Shown piece after piece: positions 20,793 to 33,411 of a stretch of 64,000 nucleotides of DNA. A program made the position numbers and the translations under genes. Where the stretch lies: assembly GCF_000226095.1 (NCBI RefSeq), contig NC_016477.1, positions 496,001-560,000 of the forward strand, read 5' to 3'. The DNA comes from Thermothelomyces thermophilus ATCC 42464 (taxonomy: Eukaryota; Ascomycota; Sordariomycetes; Sordariales; Chaetomiaceae). How positions within the stretch are numbered: position 1 is the first letter of the stretch; every line of letters starts with the position of its first letter. The notes under the pieces are model-generated. The model did not search any database, had not been told where the DNA came from, and saw only the letters and a program-made list of their open reading frames with translations.

Positions 20793-22659
20793 ATAGCTCA
20801 GAACGGAGGTGATTTCGACCTCGATATCGACATAGCTACTAATGTCACGGCTGAACAGCTGCTTGCCTAGCTTGGTTAACTCTAGTAGCAGATTTAGGAA
20901 TTAGACTAGAGAGATAAGGTTACTTAAGCTCGGATTAAGGAACTCGAAAATGGCAAAAAGCATTTATAGAAGCTAGTTAACGAGGCCTACGCCAAAATCA
21001 AGGCACTCGAGGGCACTAAAGTAAGCCGTATTAAGATTAAACTACCTAGCAAATATAGAGGAACTAAGGAAGATCTCGTAGGATTCCTAACAAACCTCTG
21101 ATCCTACTTCTGGCTCAATGATGACAAGTTTCTAGACGACAAAGCCAAAGTCCTCTACGTAGTTACAAGACTAGAGGGTAAGGCACTTAGATAGTTTGAG
21201 CCTATATAGAATGACTATCTTACTAAGGAAGACGAAGACGACCGAGACGTATTTACGTAGGCAGTCTTTTGATCCTATAACTAGTTTAAAGAAGAGCTTT
21301 AGAAGGTTTTTAGTGATAAAGATAAGAAGATTTATATATAAGAAAGACTTGCTAATCTCCGATAGACTGAGTTAGTAGCCTCTTACGCTATATAGTTTAG
21401 ATAGGACATACTTAAGTCTTAGCTTAATAATAAGGCATTAATATAACTATTCTATAACGGCTTAAAGGAAAAGGTTAAAGACAAGCTATATAAGTACGAC
21501 TGGCCTAAGACCCTAGATAAATATATTATATAGGCTATTAGAATCGATAATCGACTCTATATATAAGAGTAGTAGAAATAAGGTCAGATAAATAGAACTG
21601 CGGTTAAGGCTAACAATAAGAAAAAACGAGTATACGTCAGCACATCGTATAGGACGTATCCTAGAGCTATAGATATAGACATAGCATAGAAGTAGGATAA
21701 GAAGAAGATAGCCAAAGATAAGTCTAACGTTACCTACTATAACTATAAAAAGAAAGGACACTATAAACAAAAATATTAAAGCCTAAAGAAAGACTAGAAA
21801 CTAGTCCCTAGAAAGGAAATTATAGCTATTAACAAAACCGCTAAGGATATTATCGAAGTAGCGGCTATAAGCTACGAGAATAGGGATAGCGATACGGACA
21901 GTCCCAGACGCGATGGCGATAATAAAGACAAACAAGCACCGTACTCCGAACTAGTTACTATAGACCTAGAGACAGGTCTTGCCGAATAGGATATAGCAGG
22001 AGAGTATATACTACTAATTTCGATTCTTCTAGCCTTGAGGCAGTAGGATTTCATAGTTACGTAGAGGTAGGATAGATCGTAGACGACCGATACCTAAGGA
22101 CTTGAAAGACCTAGACCTAATGTTCTATTCCTCTAGGAACGAATTGAATAGTATTGTAACGAAGTTTTCCGGCTTAATATGGAACTATGCGAATAGGATA
22201 AACGCTTGATTCGACTTGCTTAGTAAAGCGATAAGATAAGGGACAAGATAAGGGAACTTTAACGTATCGTGGAAACTATTAGAGGGGAACAGCCTATAAT
22301 ATATAATAGGCTCGATAGCTACGCCGAGTATTTTAACGATTAGCAACTTAGCTATAACGTATAGAACCCCGAGTACTAGTTTATACGCGCGAACTACAGA
22401 AAGGATGAGCGTATATAGGAGAGCTACTAGAAGAAACACTCCTACCTCAGTATTAGAGTATTTATAGTCTATATATAGTGGGAAGGATTTAGAAAAGAAT
22501 TCTAATACCTTCTAGGCGACGCCACACGACTATACCTGCGATACAAGGCATATACGCAAGTGCCCTGGTTCTAGTATATGGCATATAAATGCTAATACCA
22601 CTTTCACGACAAATTCGAAAACAATCACTAGCCGATCCGATAAGGAAATGAGGACAGGA
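20793..22659 (+). pseudogene. E1 gag, 5' part
   Basis: Capsid-like gag with RIP stops; the initiator ATG is ATA. It is interrupted at 22659 by E2 and resumes at 30256, ending at a TAA at 30648-30650. Confidence 0.85.
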
Positions 22660-23106
22660 TGTCACGGATAAGCACATAGGCGGCCTGGCAGGCTGCAGCT
22701 AGGACACGGGACATTCCGACAGCTAATCACTCGACAGACCAATCAGAAGATTATCACCGCCAAGACTAAGGTCTTCACTAGTGATAATAATATGTCACCG
22801 TCGACAACGCAGAATCACGAAGTGAAAGGAGAAGTGGCACTAGTGATAACTATTAAAGAAGGATAGACCATTATATATATATAGCTAGCTAGTCACTCGT
22901 TATAGTGGACTCTAGGAGTTTACCAGTGGTAACAATTATAATTATAGTACTTATACTAAGTATTGCTAATTACTATAAGAGACAACTCTAGTGTTGTTAT
23001 AAACCCTTTGGCTTTACCGAATCCCTTAGACGACCTGCCTACTCGTTACACTCAGCCTACCTCCGTCTGGACCCTTTCAGAAGAAGTCTAAGTTAGGTTC
23101 GTCACA
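22660..23106 (+). repeat. E2 5' LTR
   Basis: 447 bp, TGTCACGG to TTCGTCACA. Confidence 0.93.
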
Positions 23107-23133
23107 CGTTATTACTACTCCCTTTGTTCTGTC

Positions 23134-25389
23134 ATAGTTCAGAACAGAGGTGACTTTGACATCGACATGGCTACCAATGTCACGGCCAAACAGCTGCTTG
23201 CTTAGCTTGGTCAACTCTAGCAGCGGATCTAGGAGTTAGACCAGAGAGACAAGGCTGCTTAAGCTTAAATTAAGGAACTCGAGAACTGTGAAAAGTACTT
23301 GTAGAAGTTGGTCAACGAGGCCTATACCAAAATCGAGGCACTCGAGGGCGCTAAAGCGAAGCGTATCAAGATCGAACCACCTAGCAAATACAGAGGAACT
23401 AAGGAGGATCTCGTAGGATTCCTGACAAACCTCTGATCCTACTTCCGGCTTAATGATGACAAGTTTCCGGACGACAAAGCTAAAGTCTTTTACGTAGCCA
23501 CGAGACTAGAGGGCAAGGCACTTAGATAGTTTGAGCCTATATAGAACGACTATCTCACGGAGGAAGACGAAGACGATCGAGACGTGTTTATATAGGTAGT
23601 CTTCTAATCTTATGACCGTTTCGAAGAAGAGCTTCGGAAGGTTTTTGGTAACAAAGACAAGAAGATTTATATGTAAGAAAGACTCGCTAATCTCCGACAG
23701 ACCAAGTTAGCAGCCTCTTATGCCGTATAGTTTAGACAGGACATGCTTAAGTCTTAGCTTAATGATAAGGCGTTGATATAATTGTTCTATAATAGCCTAA
23801 AGGAAAAGGTCAAAGACAAGCTATATAAGTACGATTAGCCTAAGACTCTAGATAAATATATCACACAGGCTATTAGGATCGATGATTGACTTTATATACA
23901 AGAGTAGTAGAAACGAGGTCAAATGAATAGAACTACGGTTAAGGCTAATGACAAGAAAAAGCGAGCGTACGTCAGTACCTCGTATAGGACGTATCCCGGA
24001 GCTATAGATATGGACGTAGCGTAGAAGTAGGACTAGAAGAAGACGACCAAAGACAAGTCTAATGTTACCTACTATAACTACAGAAAGAAAGGGCACTATA
24101 AGCAAGAATGCTAGAGCCCGAAGAAAGAATAGAAACTAGCCCCTAGGAAGGAAATTATAGCTATCGACGAAACTACTAAGGACGTCATCGAAGTAGTAGC
24201 CACGAGCTACAAAAACAAGGATAGTGATATAGACAGTCTCGGACACGACGGTGATAGAGAAGACGAACAAGCACTGTACTCTAAACTAGTTACTATAGAT
24301 CTAGAGACAGGTTTCGCCGAATAGGACACGGTAGGAGAGTATGTACCGCTAATCTCGATTCTCCTAGTCTTAAGGCAGTAGGGTTTCACGGTCATGTAGA
24401 GGCAGGATGGATCGTAGACTACCAATACCTAAGGAATTGAAAGACCTAGACCTAATGTTCTATTCCTCTAGGAACGAATCGAATAGTACTGTAACAAAGT
24501 TTTTCGGCTTAACATGGAACTGTATGAACGGGACGGGCGCTTGATTTGACTTGCCTAGTAGAGCGATAGAATGAGGGACGAAATAAGGGAACTCCGACGT
24601 ATCGTAGAAGCTATCAAAGGAGAATAGCCTATGACATATAATAGGCCCGATAGCTACGCCGAGTACCTTGACGATTAGCAACTTAGTAACGACGTGCAGA
24701 ACCTAGAATACTAGTTTATATGAGCGAACCGTGGGAAAGACGAGCATACGTGGGAAAGCTACTAGAAAAAGCACTCTTATCTTAGCATTGGAGTACCTAC
24801 GGCCTATATACAGTGGGAAGGATTCGGAAAAGAATTCTAATACCTCCTAGGCGACGCTATACGACTGTACCCTCGACACAAGGCACATGCGTAAGTGCCC
24901 TGGTTCTAGTGTATGGCACACGAATGCCGATATTACTTCTACGACAAATTCGAAAACAATCACTAGCCGACCTGACAGGAAAACAGGGACAGAGGCTTAT
25001 ACCCTGTAGAATAGGTCTATGATGCAGGAAATAGAGCGGCCGAATTGCTCTAGGAAATCGAAGCCTGAGACCTAGAAAGCATTACGGTAGTTCTAAAACG
25101 AGCCTGGCCTAGGTACTGCGGAACCGGACGAGATATATAGGACTCGTGCTAGAGTAACGATTGCCTCTATCACGCGGACGAAAAGAAATTGCGAATTCGG
25201 GAGCTTTAGATGAAGCTATGGCACGTATAACGGAAAGTAGAACGGACCTAATGGTAGGAAGCCGTAAGCACTTAATGGCTTACGGAAATGAGCACGATTG
25301 ACGAAGCTACTATTAGCCGAACAACCGGAGAGGTTAGCACTAACCTAGGAAACGGGTTAGGGCCCTTCGAGGGGCCCGGAAACCATTAA
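23134..25389 (+). pseudogene. E2 gag (751 codons), RIP-damaged
   Basis: One frame runs from an ATA (original ATG) to TAA at 25387-25389. Capsid-like helical domain comes first. A CCHC zinc knuckle stands at codons 313-326 (24070-24111). Its first three-position pattern is damaged: both early Cys are now Tyr codons, while His and the last Cys remain. After the knuckle an unusually long extension of about 425 residues follows, charged and Trp/Tyr-rich. Stops are mainly TAG/TAA/TGA at former CAG, CAA and CGA codons. Gag forms the particle; the knuckle would bind the element RNA. Confidence 0.88.
25347..25377 (+). promoter_or_regulatory. E2 gag-pol -1 frameshift signal (RIP-altered)
   Basis: Heptamer A GGA AAC (25347-25353; G GGA AAC in E3), a six-base spacer, then a GGGCCC/GGGCCC hairpin with loop TTCGAG (25360-25377). 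Slipping one base back enters the pol frame exactly. Confidence 0.65.
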
Positions 25390-28300
25390 CGCCCGTGTAG
25401 CGGCGAGTGGTAGCGTAGTATAGGAGGGACTAGCGCAAGAGACCACTATACCAAGACCTCCTAGTAGAAACATAGGAAATCGCCGTAATCTTTAGACGAT
25501 AGCGGTAAGACAAGCGATTGTAGATAACAGCATAATAGAAATAGTACGAAATGCTCGCACTAGTAGATAGTGGAGTAGAGATGAACCTAATTTCGCCGAC
25601 GCTTGTGAATTAGCTACGGATACCCTAGAGAATAAAGCAGAAGTATAGTATAGTCAAAGGGCTATTTCCGACATAATAGGTATGTAGGGAGACCGAACCG
25701 ATTGACATCACTATAGTAGGAAAGACTATAGTAATCGTATTTAGTATTGTAGATATAGGTAATGACAAAGACATAATATTAGGGTTACTATGGCATGAGG
25801 ATTACGACCTAGACATTAGCTAGAAGAATGGTGGCTACCTGTGACCCCGAACAGAGTTATATTTGACTAGTAAGATAGGGAGCGCGCAAGGATCGCGAGC
25901 AGACGATGCTTAGAGAAAGGCATATCCTACGGATCCACCGTAAGAGACGGACAGTGGCAGGCAGACCACTACGGACTCTAGAAGAGGCGGCATAACGACA
26001 TCGATATCGCGACAGGAGGAACGAGCTAAATCGCTGATAGCTGTTCTCTCCGTTGACGAATGCGGAGCATTGTAATTAGAGTAGTAGGTTGAGACAGGAG
26101 AAATCGCTAGTATCGCTATAGACAGAACCAAGTTCGCATATTATTAGAAAACCGAGAAACAAGACAAGACTAGGGAAGTACCGAAGGAATATAAAAGATA
26201 CCTAGCATTCGAACCAAAGTATCTAGAAGGATTACTAGAACACGGCCTATAGGATTATGAGATCAAGCTTAAGGAAGGAGTATAACTAAAGTTCTTTAAG
26301 ATTTATTATACGAGCTAGACATAGAACGAAGAACTTAAGTGATATTTAGAAGAGAACCTTTAAAGAGGATATATCCGCCTGTCGACATCGCTAGCAGGCT
26401 ATCTAATCCTATTTATGCCTAAGAAAGACGGAAAGCTACGGTTATACGTCGACTATCGGTAACTTAACGAATAGACTATGAAAAACTAATACCCGTTACC
26501 GCTAATCTCACGGCTCCGAGATCAGTTAGCAGGAGCCTAATATTTTACGTGTCTTGACTTGCCATCGGCCTATAACTATATACGGATTAAAGAAGGCAAC
26601 GAGTGGAAAACGGCCTTTAGGATACCCTATAGCCACTACAAGTACCTCGTCATGCCATTTGGACTTACGAACGCGCCGGCAACGTTCTAAGCCCTGATTA
26701 ATCAAGCTATCCGACCCTTTCTCGACAAATTTACAGTATATTATCTCGACGATATACTCATCTTTTCCAAGACGATAGACGAACACCGGAAGCATGTAAA
26801 AGTAGTACTAGACACGCTATACGCGCACAAGCTATCAGTCAACAAGGAAAAGAGCAAATTCCATGTTAGGAAGATAGTCTTTTTAGGATACAAAATATCC
26901 CTAGGACAAATTCGGATAGAACCTTTAAAGGTTAAAGCCATTAAGAATTAGCCATGACCGACGTTAGTCACAGAAGTACGAAGTTTCATCGGATTTACGA
27001 ACTTCTACCGGATGTTTATTAGGAACTTTGGAGCGATCGTATGACCTTTATACGAACTTACTAAGAAGAATGCTAAATTCCAATGGGAAGAGCAATATAA
27101 GCAAGCATTTACGTAGATCTGTGACGCCATTACTAAAGACCTAGTACTAGTGCTACCAGACCCTAAGAAGCCATTCGAGGTAGAAACGGACGCTTTAGAC
27201 TATGCTATCGGAGGACAATTGGGACAACGAGACAAACAAGGGAAGCTATATCCTGTAGCCTTCTTTTCTAAGAAGCTCGATAGACCATGTCTTAATTATC
27301 CGATTTACGACAAGGAACTACTTACGATTATCGAAGCTTTCAAGGAATGGCAACTATACCTTAGTGGTATAATTGAACTAGTATAAGTGTATATAGATTA
27401 CAAGAACCTACGATACTTTATAACGATAAAAGAACTTAACAGACAATAAATACAATAGGCAGAATTCCTCGCGGAATTTAACTTTGAGATCCGCTATAAG
27501 AAGGGTAAAGAGAACGTATAAGCGGACATCTTAAGTCGACAAACGGATTACACGAAAGGACGAACGGGAATAACACTACCGTTGTTTAAGGAACGAACAG
27601 ATGGAACGCTACATTATAAAACGTAGACACCCGTGGAAGATGATCTACTTAACTTGTTCCTAGAATGCTACGTAATCTTTCGAGAAGAAAGGATTAACGA
27701 GGTATAGTATTAAGCAGTACCTAGACTAGTAGTACCTAACGGAGTAGAAGAAAAAGATAGGAAACTCTGGTACTAAGGCAAAGCGTATATCTACGATAAA
27801 GATCAACAGCTACGAATGATCCGAGAACTCTACGAGTCAAAACTCGGAGGATATAAAGGAGTTACGAAGACTGTTACACAAGTTAGGAAACACTATGACT
27901 TTCTATAATTAATAGCACAAGTTAAGGAAATCGTACGGAGCTACGACATTTGTAATCGAAGCAAAACAGTACGACATAAGCCGTATAGGCTACTTTAGCC
28001 ACTGCTAATAGCTGACAAACCATGGAGTTTAGTTACGATGGACTTTATTACGAAGCTGCTAGAATCCAAGGACATAGCTATAGGAGTAATCTACGATAGC
28101 ATCCTTACTGTAGTAGATTGCCTGACTAAATAGGCATACTTCTTCCCCTATAAGGAATCCTAGATAGCTGAACAGTTGGCAGACGTGATCTATCGGCAAG
28201 TTACATCAGTGTACGCTTGGCCGCAAGAATGGATCACTGACAGAGATACCAAGTTCGTATCAAAGTTCTAGCAAGCGTTAATATAACGATTAGGCGTTAA

Positions 28301-29120
28301 TAGCAAGCTATCAATGGCATATTACCTATAGACCAACGGACAAACGGAGCAACTAAACCAAGTTATTAAGCAATACCTCCGCTCTTACATCAATTACTAG
28401 CAAGACGACTAGGTCATACTGTTACCAACAGTATAACTCGCCTATAATACGACGCCGACAGAAACGACCAAAGTCACACCGTTCTTCGCGAACTATGGAT
28501 ATAAAGCAGACCTTAGGCAAGGACTAGAGGTCACAGTGCCAAGAGCAGCAGTCAAAGCAGAACAGATGTACGTACTATATGAGAAGCTCAAGAAGGAACT
28601 CGAGTTTGTCAAAACCAGAATGAAGAACTACTACGACAAATATAGGCTCAAGGGACCTCGCCTAGAGAAGGGAGACAAAGTCTACCTAATTGTACAAAAC
28701 TTATAAACCAAATGACCAAGCACGAAGCTAGACTTTAAAAAGGTCGGACCCTTTATTATCAAAGAACGAATTTCGACATCTAACTACTGACTATCGTTAC
28801 CGTCATCTATGCGACTACAGACAGATGTTTTTTATATTTTGCTTCTCGAACTAGTACCGAAAAACGCTAAGGTTGCTACGTATATCGAAGCAGAAGATAA
28901 GGAAGAAGAATAGGACGTCGAAGAAATTCTGGATTTATATATTATTAATAGGGAACTATAATATCTGGTTAAATAGCTTGATTTTAGACTAGAAGACAAC
29001 TTATAGGAACTAGTTAAGAATTTAAACTGCCTTAAAAAACTGGAATAGTTCTACCAGCAGAACCCGGATCGACCAAAGGAAAACCTGGGACAGAACCAAA
29101 GACGGCGCCCTAGTCAATAG
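25347..29120 (+). pseudogene. E2 pol: protease, RT, RNase H, integrase, chromodomain
   Basis: In frame -1 to gag: protease with LVDSG (about 25560-25574); RT about 26180-26960 with YYLDD; RNase H about 27150-27540 (an open piece starts [20 protein letters not shown]); integrase HHCC about 27800-28000 and DDE core about 28030-28500; chromodomain about 28890-29060; stop TAG at 29118-29120. Order RT-RNase H-integrase plus a C-terminal chromodomain defines a Ty3/gypsy chromovirus. Stops are RIP-type; no net frameshift exists across the whole pol. Confidence 0.9.
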
Positions 29121-29419
29121 CATCGACGGCATCATTAATCTATGACGAGGGTATAGTAGGCGTCTCTTGCTACTTAACCTCCTCTAACTTGTCTAAGGTC
29201 GACAGACCACGCGCCACCATATCGGCACCTTTCTCTACTAAAAACTCCTTCTGCTGACGAAGACGCCGGAGCCGTGCAAGCTTTTCGGACAACTCACGCT
29301 AGGCCTCTTCTAGACGGTATTAGGATTTATCTAGCTCAAGTTCGGCACGACGTTTAGCATCTTTGATACGACGCTGCTTCTAAAGAATGCGATCCACTAG
29401 AACGAATATTAGGAATCAC

Positions 29420-29453
<34 letters not shown>

Positions 29454-29676
29454 AGGAGACAAGCTTATAGGAAGAAAGCGGGATACTAGAGCTATCGTAA
29501 GAACGACCTCAACAAATATAGACCTTATAACACTTTATATGCGTGATCATTTTACAGACAAGGCCTTATAACGCGTACCAAGAGCAAGGCATAACAACAA
29601 AACTGTTCTTAGCGATGTTCTGAGCAAGGGAAGCATGGTAATATGTAGAATGCGACTTCCGTTTCTCTATTGGCAT
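29014..29676 (-). pseudogene. E2 antisense Cys-rich/coiled-coil ORF
   Basis: Minus-strand frame opposite to the element. It begins MPIEKRKSHS and holds a CX2CX6C-like motif (PCSWYALxGLVC; second Cys lost), then a second damaged one. A poly(T) tract follows (poly(A) at 29423-29450 on +), then a Lys/Arg/Glu coiled coil with RLRRLRQQKEFLVEKGADMV and ARGLSTLDKLEE. Its 3' end overlaps the chromodomain end of pol. Damage is RIP-type stops. Function unknown. Confidence 0.6.
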
Positions 29677-29803
29677 TTTGTCAGCATGGTGACCACGATA
29701 TAGAAACAGGGAGAATATAGTACTTACAAGCGAAGGGTTATTAGCGCTATTTGAAATGACCTAAGAGGGCTTTCGGGTTGAAAGCCTTAAAGGAGGGGCA
29801 TCG

Positions 29804-30250
29804 TGTCATAGATAAGCATATAGGCAGCCTAGCAGGCTGCAGCTAGGACACGGGACATTCCGACAGCCAATCACTCGACGGACCAATCAGAAGATTATCA
29901 CCGCCAAGACTAAGGTCTTCACTAGTGATAATAACATGTCACCGTCGACAACGTAGAATCACGAAGTGAAAGGAGAAGTGGCACTGGTAATAACTATTGA
30001 AGAAGGACAGACTATTATATATATATAGCTAGCTAGTCACTTGTTATAGTGGACTCTGGGAGTTTACTAGTGGTAACAATCACAATTATAGTACTTATAC
30101 CAAGCATTGCTGATTACTGTGAGAGATAACTCTAGTGTTGTTGTGAACCCTTTGGCTTTACCGAATCCCTTAGACGACCCGCCTGCTCGTCACGCTCAGC
30201 CTGCCTCTGTCTGGACCCTTTTAGAAGAAGTCTGAGTTGGGTTCGTCATA
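29804..30250 (+). repeat. E2 3' LTR
   Basis: 447 bp; ends mutated to TGTCATAG and GTCATA by transitions. Confidence 0.93.
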
Positions 30251-30255
30251 TAGGA

Positions 30256-30674
30256 GCCTCTGCCCTATAGAATAGGTCTATAATATAGGAAATAGAGCGG
30301 CCGAATTGCTCTAGAAGATCGAAGCCTACGATCTAGAAGGCATCACGGTAGTACTAAAACGAGCCTAGCCTAGGTACTACGGAACAGGACGAGATATATA
30401 GGACTCGTACCGAAGTAACGACTGCCTCTACTACGCGGACGAAAAGAAATCGCAGATCTAGGAGCTTTAGATAAAGCTATAGCACGTACGATAGAAAGTA
30501 GAACAGACCTAATGGTAAGAAGTTACTAGTACTCAATAGCTTATAGAAATGAGCACGATCGACGAAGCTGCTATCAGCCGAACAACCGAAGAGGTTAGCA
30601 CTAACCTAGGAAACAGGTCAGGGCTCTTCAAGGGGCCTAAAAACCATTAACGCCTATATAGTAGCGAGTGGTAG
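30256..30674 (+). pseudogene. E1 gag 3' end and pol start
   Basis: Continuation of E1 between E2 and E3: gag to TAA at 30648-30650, slippery site relic AGGAAAC at 30608-30614, then the first pol codons. GGTAG at 30670-30674 is the E3 target duplication. Confidence 0.85.
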
Positions 30675-31122
30675 TGTCACGGATAAGCACATGGGCGGCC
30701 TGGCAGGCTGCAGCTAGGACACGGGATATTCCAACAGCTAATTACTCGACGGACCAATCAGAAGATTATCACCGCCAAGACTAAGGTCTTCACTAGTAAT
30801 AATAACATGTCACCGTCGACAACACAGAATCACGAAGTGAAAAGAGAAGTGATACTGGTGATAACTATTGAAGAAGGACAGACCATTGTATATATATAGC
30901 TAGCCAGTTACTCGTTATAGTGGACTCTAGGAGTTCGCCAGTGGTAACAATCACAATTATAGTACTTATACCAAGCATTGCTAATTACTATAAGAGATAA
31001 CTCTAAGTGTTGTTATAAACCCTTTGGCTTTACCGAATCCCTTAGACGACCTGCCTGCTTGTCCCGCTTTACCCACCTCTGTCTGGACCCTTTCAGAAGA
31101 AGTCTAAGTTAGGTTCGTCACA
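30675..31122 (+). repeat. E3 5' LTR
   Basis: 448 bp, TGTCACGG to TTCGTCACA. Confidence 0.94.
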
Positions 31123-31124
31123 CG

Positions 31125-31135
31125 TTGTTACCACT
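31125..31135 (+). other. E3 self-primer binding site
   Basis: TTGTTACCACT, two bases after the LTR, is complementary over all 11 bases to AGTGGTAACAA at 30940-30950 in the LTR. Confidence 0.7.
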
Positions 31136-31149
31136 CCCTTTGTTCTGTT

Positions 31150-33411
31150 ATGGTTCAGAACGGAGGTGACTTCGACCTCGACACCGACATGGCTACCGAC
31201 GTCACGGCCGAACAACTGCTCGCCTAGCTTGGTTAACTCCAGCAGCGGATCCAGGAGTTGGACCAGAGAGACAAGGCTGCTCAAGCTCGAATCAAGGAAC
31301 TTGAGAACCGCGAAAAGTACTCGTAGAAGTTGGTTAACGAGGCCTATGCTAAAATTGAGGCACTCGAGGGCGCCAAAGCGAAGCGTATTAAGATCGAACT
31401 ACCTGGCAAATACGGAGGAACCAAGGAGGATCTTGTAGGATTCTTGACAAATCTCCGATCCTACTTCTAGCTTAATGACGACAAGTTTCTAGACGAAAAA
31501 GCTAAAGTCCTTTATATAGCTACGAGACTAGAGGGCAAGGTACTTAGATGGTTCGAGCTGACGTAGAATGACTATCTTACTAAGGAAGATGAAGACGACT
31601 AAGACGCGTTTACGCAGGCAGTCTTCCGATCTTATGACCGTTTCGAAGAAGAGCTTTAGAAAGTTTTTGGCGATAAAGATAAGAAGATTTATACGCAAGA
31701 AAGACTCGCTAATCTCCGATAGACTAAGTTAGTAGCCTCCTATGCTATACAATTCAGACAGGACATGCTCAAGTCTTAGCTTAACGATAAGGCGTTAATG
31801 TAATTGTTCTATAATGGCTTAAAGGAAAAGGTCAAGGACAAGCTATATAAGTACGATCGGCCTAAGACTCTGGACGAATACATCGCGTAGGCTATTAGGA
31901 TCGATGATCGACTCTATACACGAGAGCAGCAGAAACAAGGTTGAATGAACGGAACCATGGTTAAAGCTAACGATAAGAAAAAGCGAGTGTATGTCAGTAC
32001 CTCGTACGGGATACACCCCGGAGCTATAGATATAGATATAGCGTAGAAGCAGGACTAGAAAAAGATAGCCAAAGACAAGTCTAATGTTACCTACTATAAC
32101 TACGGAAAGAAAGGGCACTATAAGCAAGAATACCAAAGCCCGAAGAAAGAATAGAAACCAACCCCTGGAAAGGAAATTGTAACTATCGACAAAACTACCA
32201 AGGACGTTATCGAAGTAGCGGCTACAAGCTACAAAGACAAGGACAGTGATACGGACAGTCTCGGACATGACGGCAACGGTAAAGACGAACAAGCACCGTA
32301 CTCCGAACTGGTTACTATAGACCTAGAGATAGGTCTTGCCGAATAGGACATGGTAGGAGAATATATACTGCTAGTTTCGATTCTCCTAGCCTTAAGGCAG
32401 TGGGGTTTTATAGTTACGCAGAGGCGGGATAGATCGTAGATAACTAACACCTAAGGAATCGAAAGACCCGGACCTAATGTTCTATTCCTCTAGGAACAAA
32501 TCGAATGGTACTATAACGAAGTTTTTCGGCTTAATACAGAACTACGCGAACGGGACAGGCGCTTGATTCGACTTGCCTAATAAAGCGATAGAATAAGGGA
32601 CGAAATAAGGGAACTCTGACGTATCGTAGAAACCATTAAAGGAGAATAGCCTATGATATATAATAGGCCTGATAGCTATGCCGAGTATCTTAACGGCCAA
32701 TAACTTAGCAACGACATGCGGAACCTAGAATACCAGTTTATACACGCGAACCGCGGAAAAGACGAGCGTACGTGGGAAAGCTACTGGAAGAAACACTCCT
32801 ATGTCAGCACTGGAGTACCTACGGTCTACGTATAGTGGGAAGGATTCGAGAAAGAATTCCAATACCTCCTAGGCGACGCCACGCGACTGTACCCTCGACA
32901 TGAGGCATATGTATAAATGCCCTAGTTCTAGTGTATGGCACATGAATGCCAATATCACTTCCGCGACAAATTCGAAAACAATCACTGGCCGACCCGACAG
33001 GAAAATAGGGACGGAGGCTTGTGCCCTGTGGAATGGGTCTATGATGTAGGAAACAGAGCGGCCGAATTGCTCTAGAAGATCGAAGCCCGCGATCTAGAAA
33101 GCATTATGGTAGTTCTAAAACGAGTCTAGCCTAGGTACTGCGGAACCAGACGAGACATATAGGACTCGTGCTAGAGCAACGATTACTTCTATCACGCGGA
33201 CGAAAAGAAATTGCGAATTCGGGAGCTTCAGATGAAGCTATGGCACGTACGACGGAAAGCAGAGTGGACCTAATGGTAGGAAGCCGCAAGCACTTAATGG
33301 CTCACGGAAATGAGCACGATCGACGAAGCCGCTATTAGCCGAACAACCGAAGAGGTCAGCACTGACTTGGGAAACGGGTTAGGGCCCTTCGAGGGGCCTG
33401 GAAACCATTAA
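31150..33411 (+). pseudogene. E3 gag (753 codons)
   Basis: ATG at 31150, TAA at 33409-33411. It shows the same layout as E2 gag: N-terminal coiled region, capsid-like domain, CCHC knuckle (about 32090-32133) and a long C-terminal extension. In the knuckle all three Cys codons have become Tyr (TGC/TGT to TAC/TAT), a G-to-A pattern expected from RIP on the other strand. Internal stops are TAG, TAA or TGA. Confidence 0.88.

Larger units (their letters stand above)
22660..30250 (+). mobile_element. E2: full-length Ty3/gypsy chromovirus, nested in E1 gag
   Basis: 7591 bp with 447-bp LTRs. Target duplication is CAGGA (22655-22659) and TAGGA (30251-30255), again one C-to-T. Gag is 23134-25389 and pol follows in the -1 frame to 29120. 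Catalytic YYLDD is intact at 26739-26753. Polypurine AAAGGAGGGG precedes the 3' LTR. RIP stops are scattered through gag and pol. Confidence 0.95.

Noticed and set aside
21513-21770. Minus-strand frames (also 23848-24105, 31843-32292, 52341-52607) that recur in each element
   Set aside because: They are antisense shadows of the gag region between capsid and knuckle, hydrophobic only because of RIP-driven TA-rich codons.
26526-26941. Minus-strand frames opposite E2 RT
   Set aside because: Shadows of the RT coding strand, which carries the YYLDD motif.
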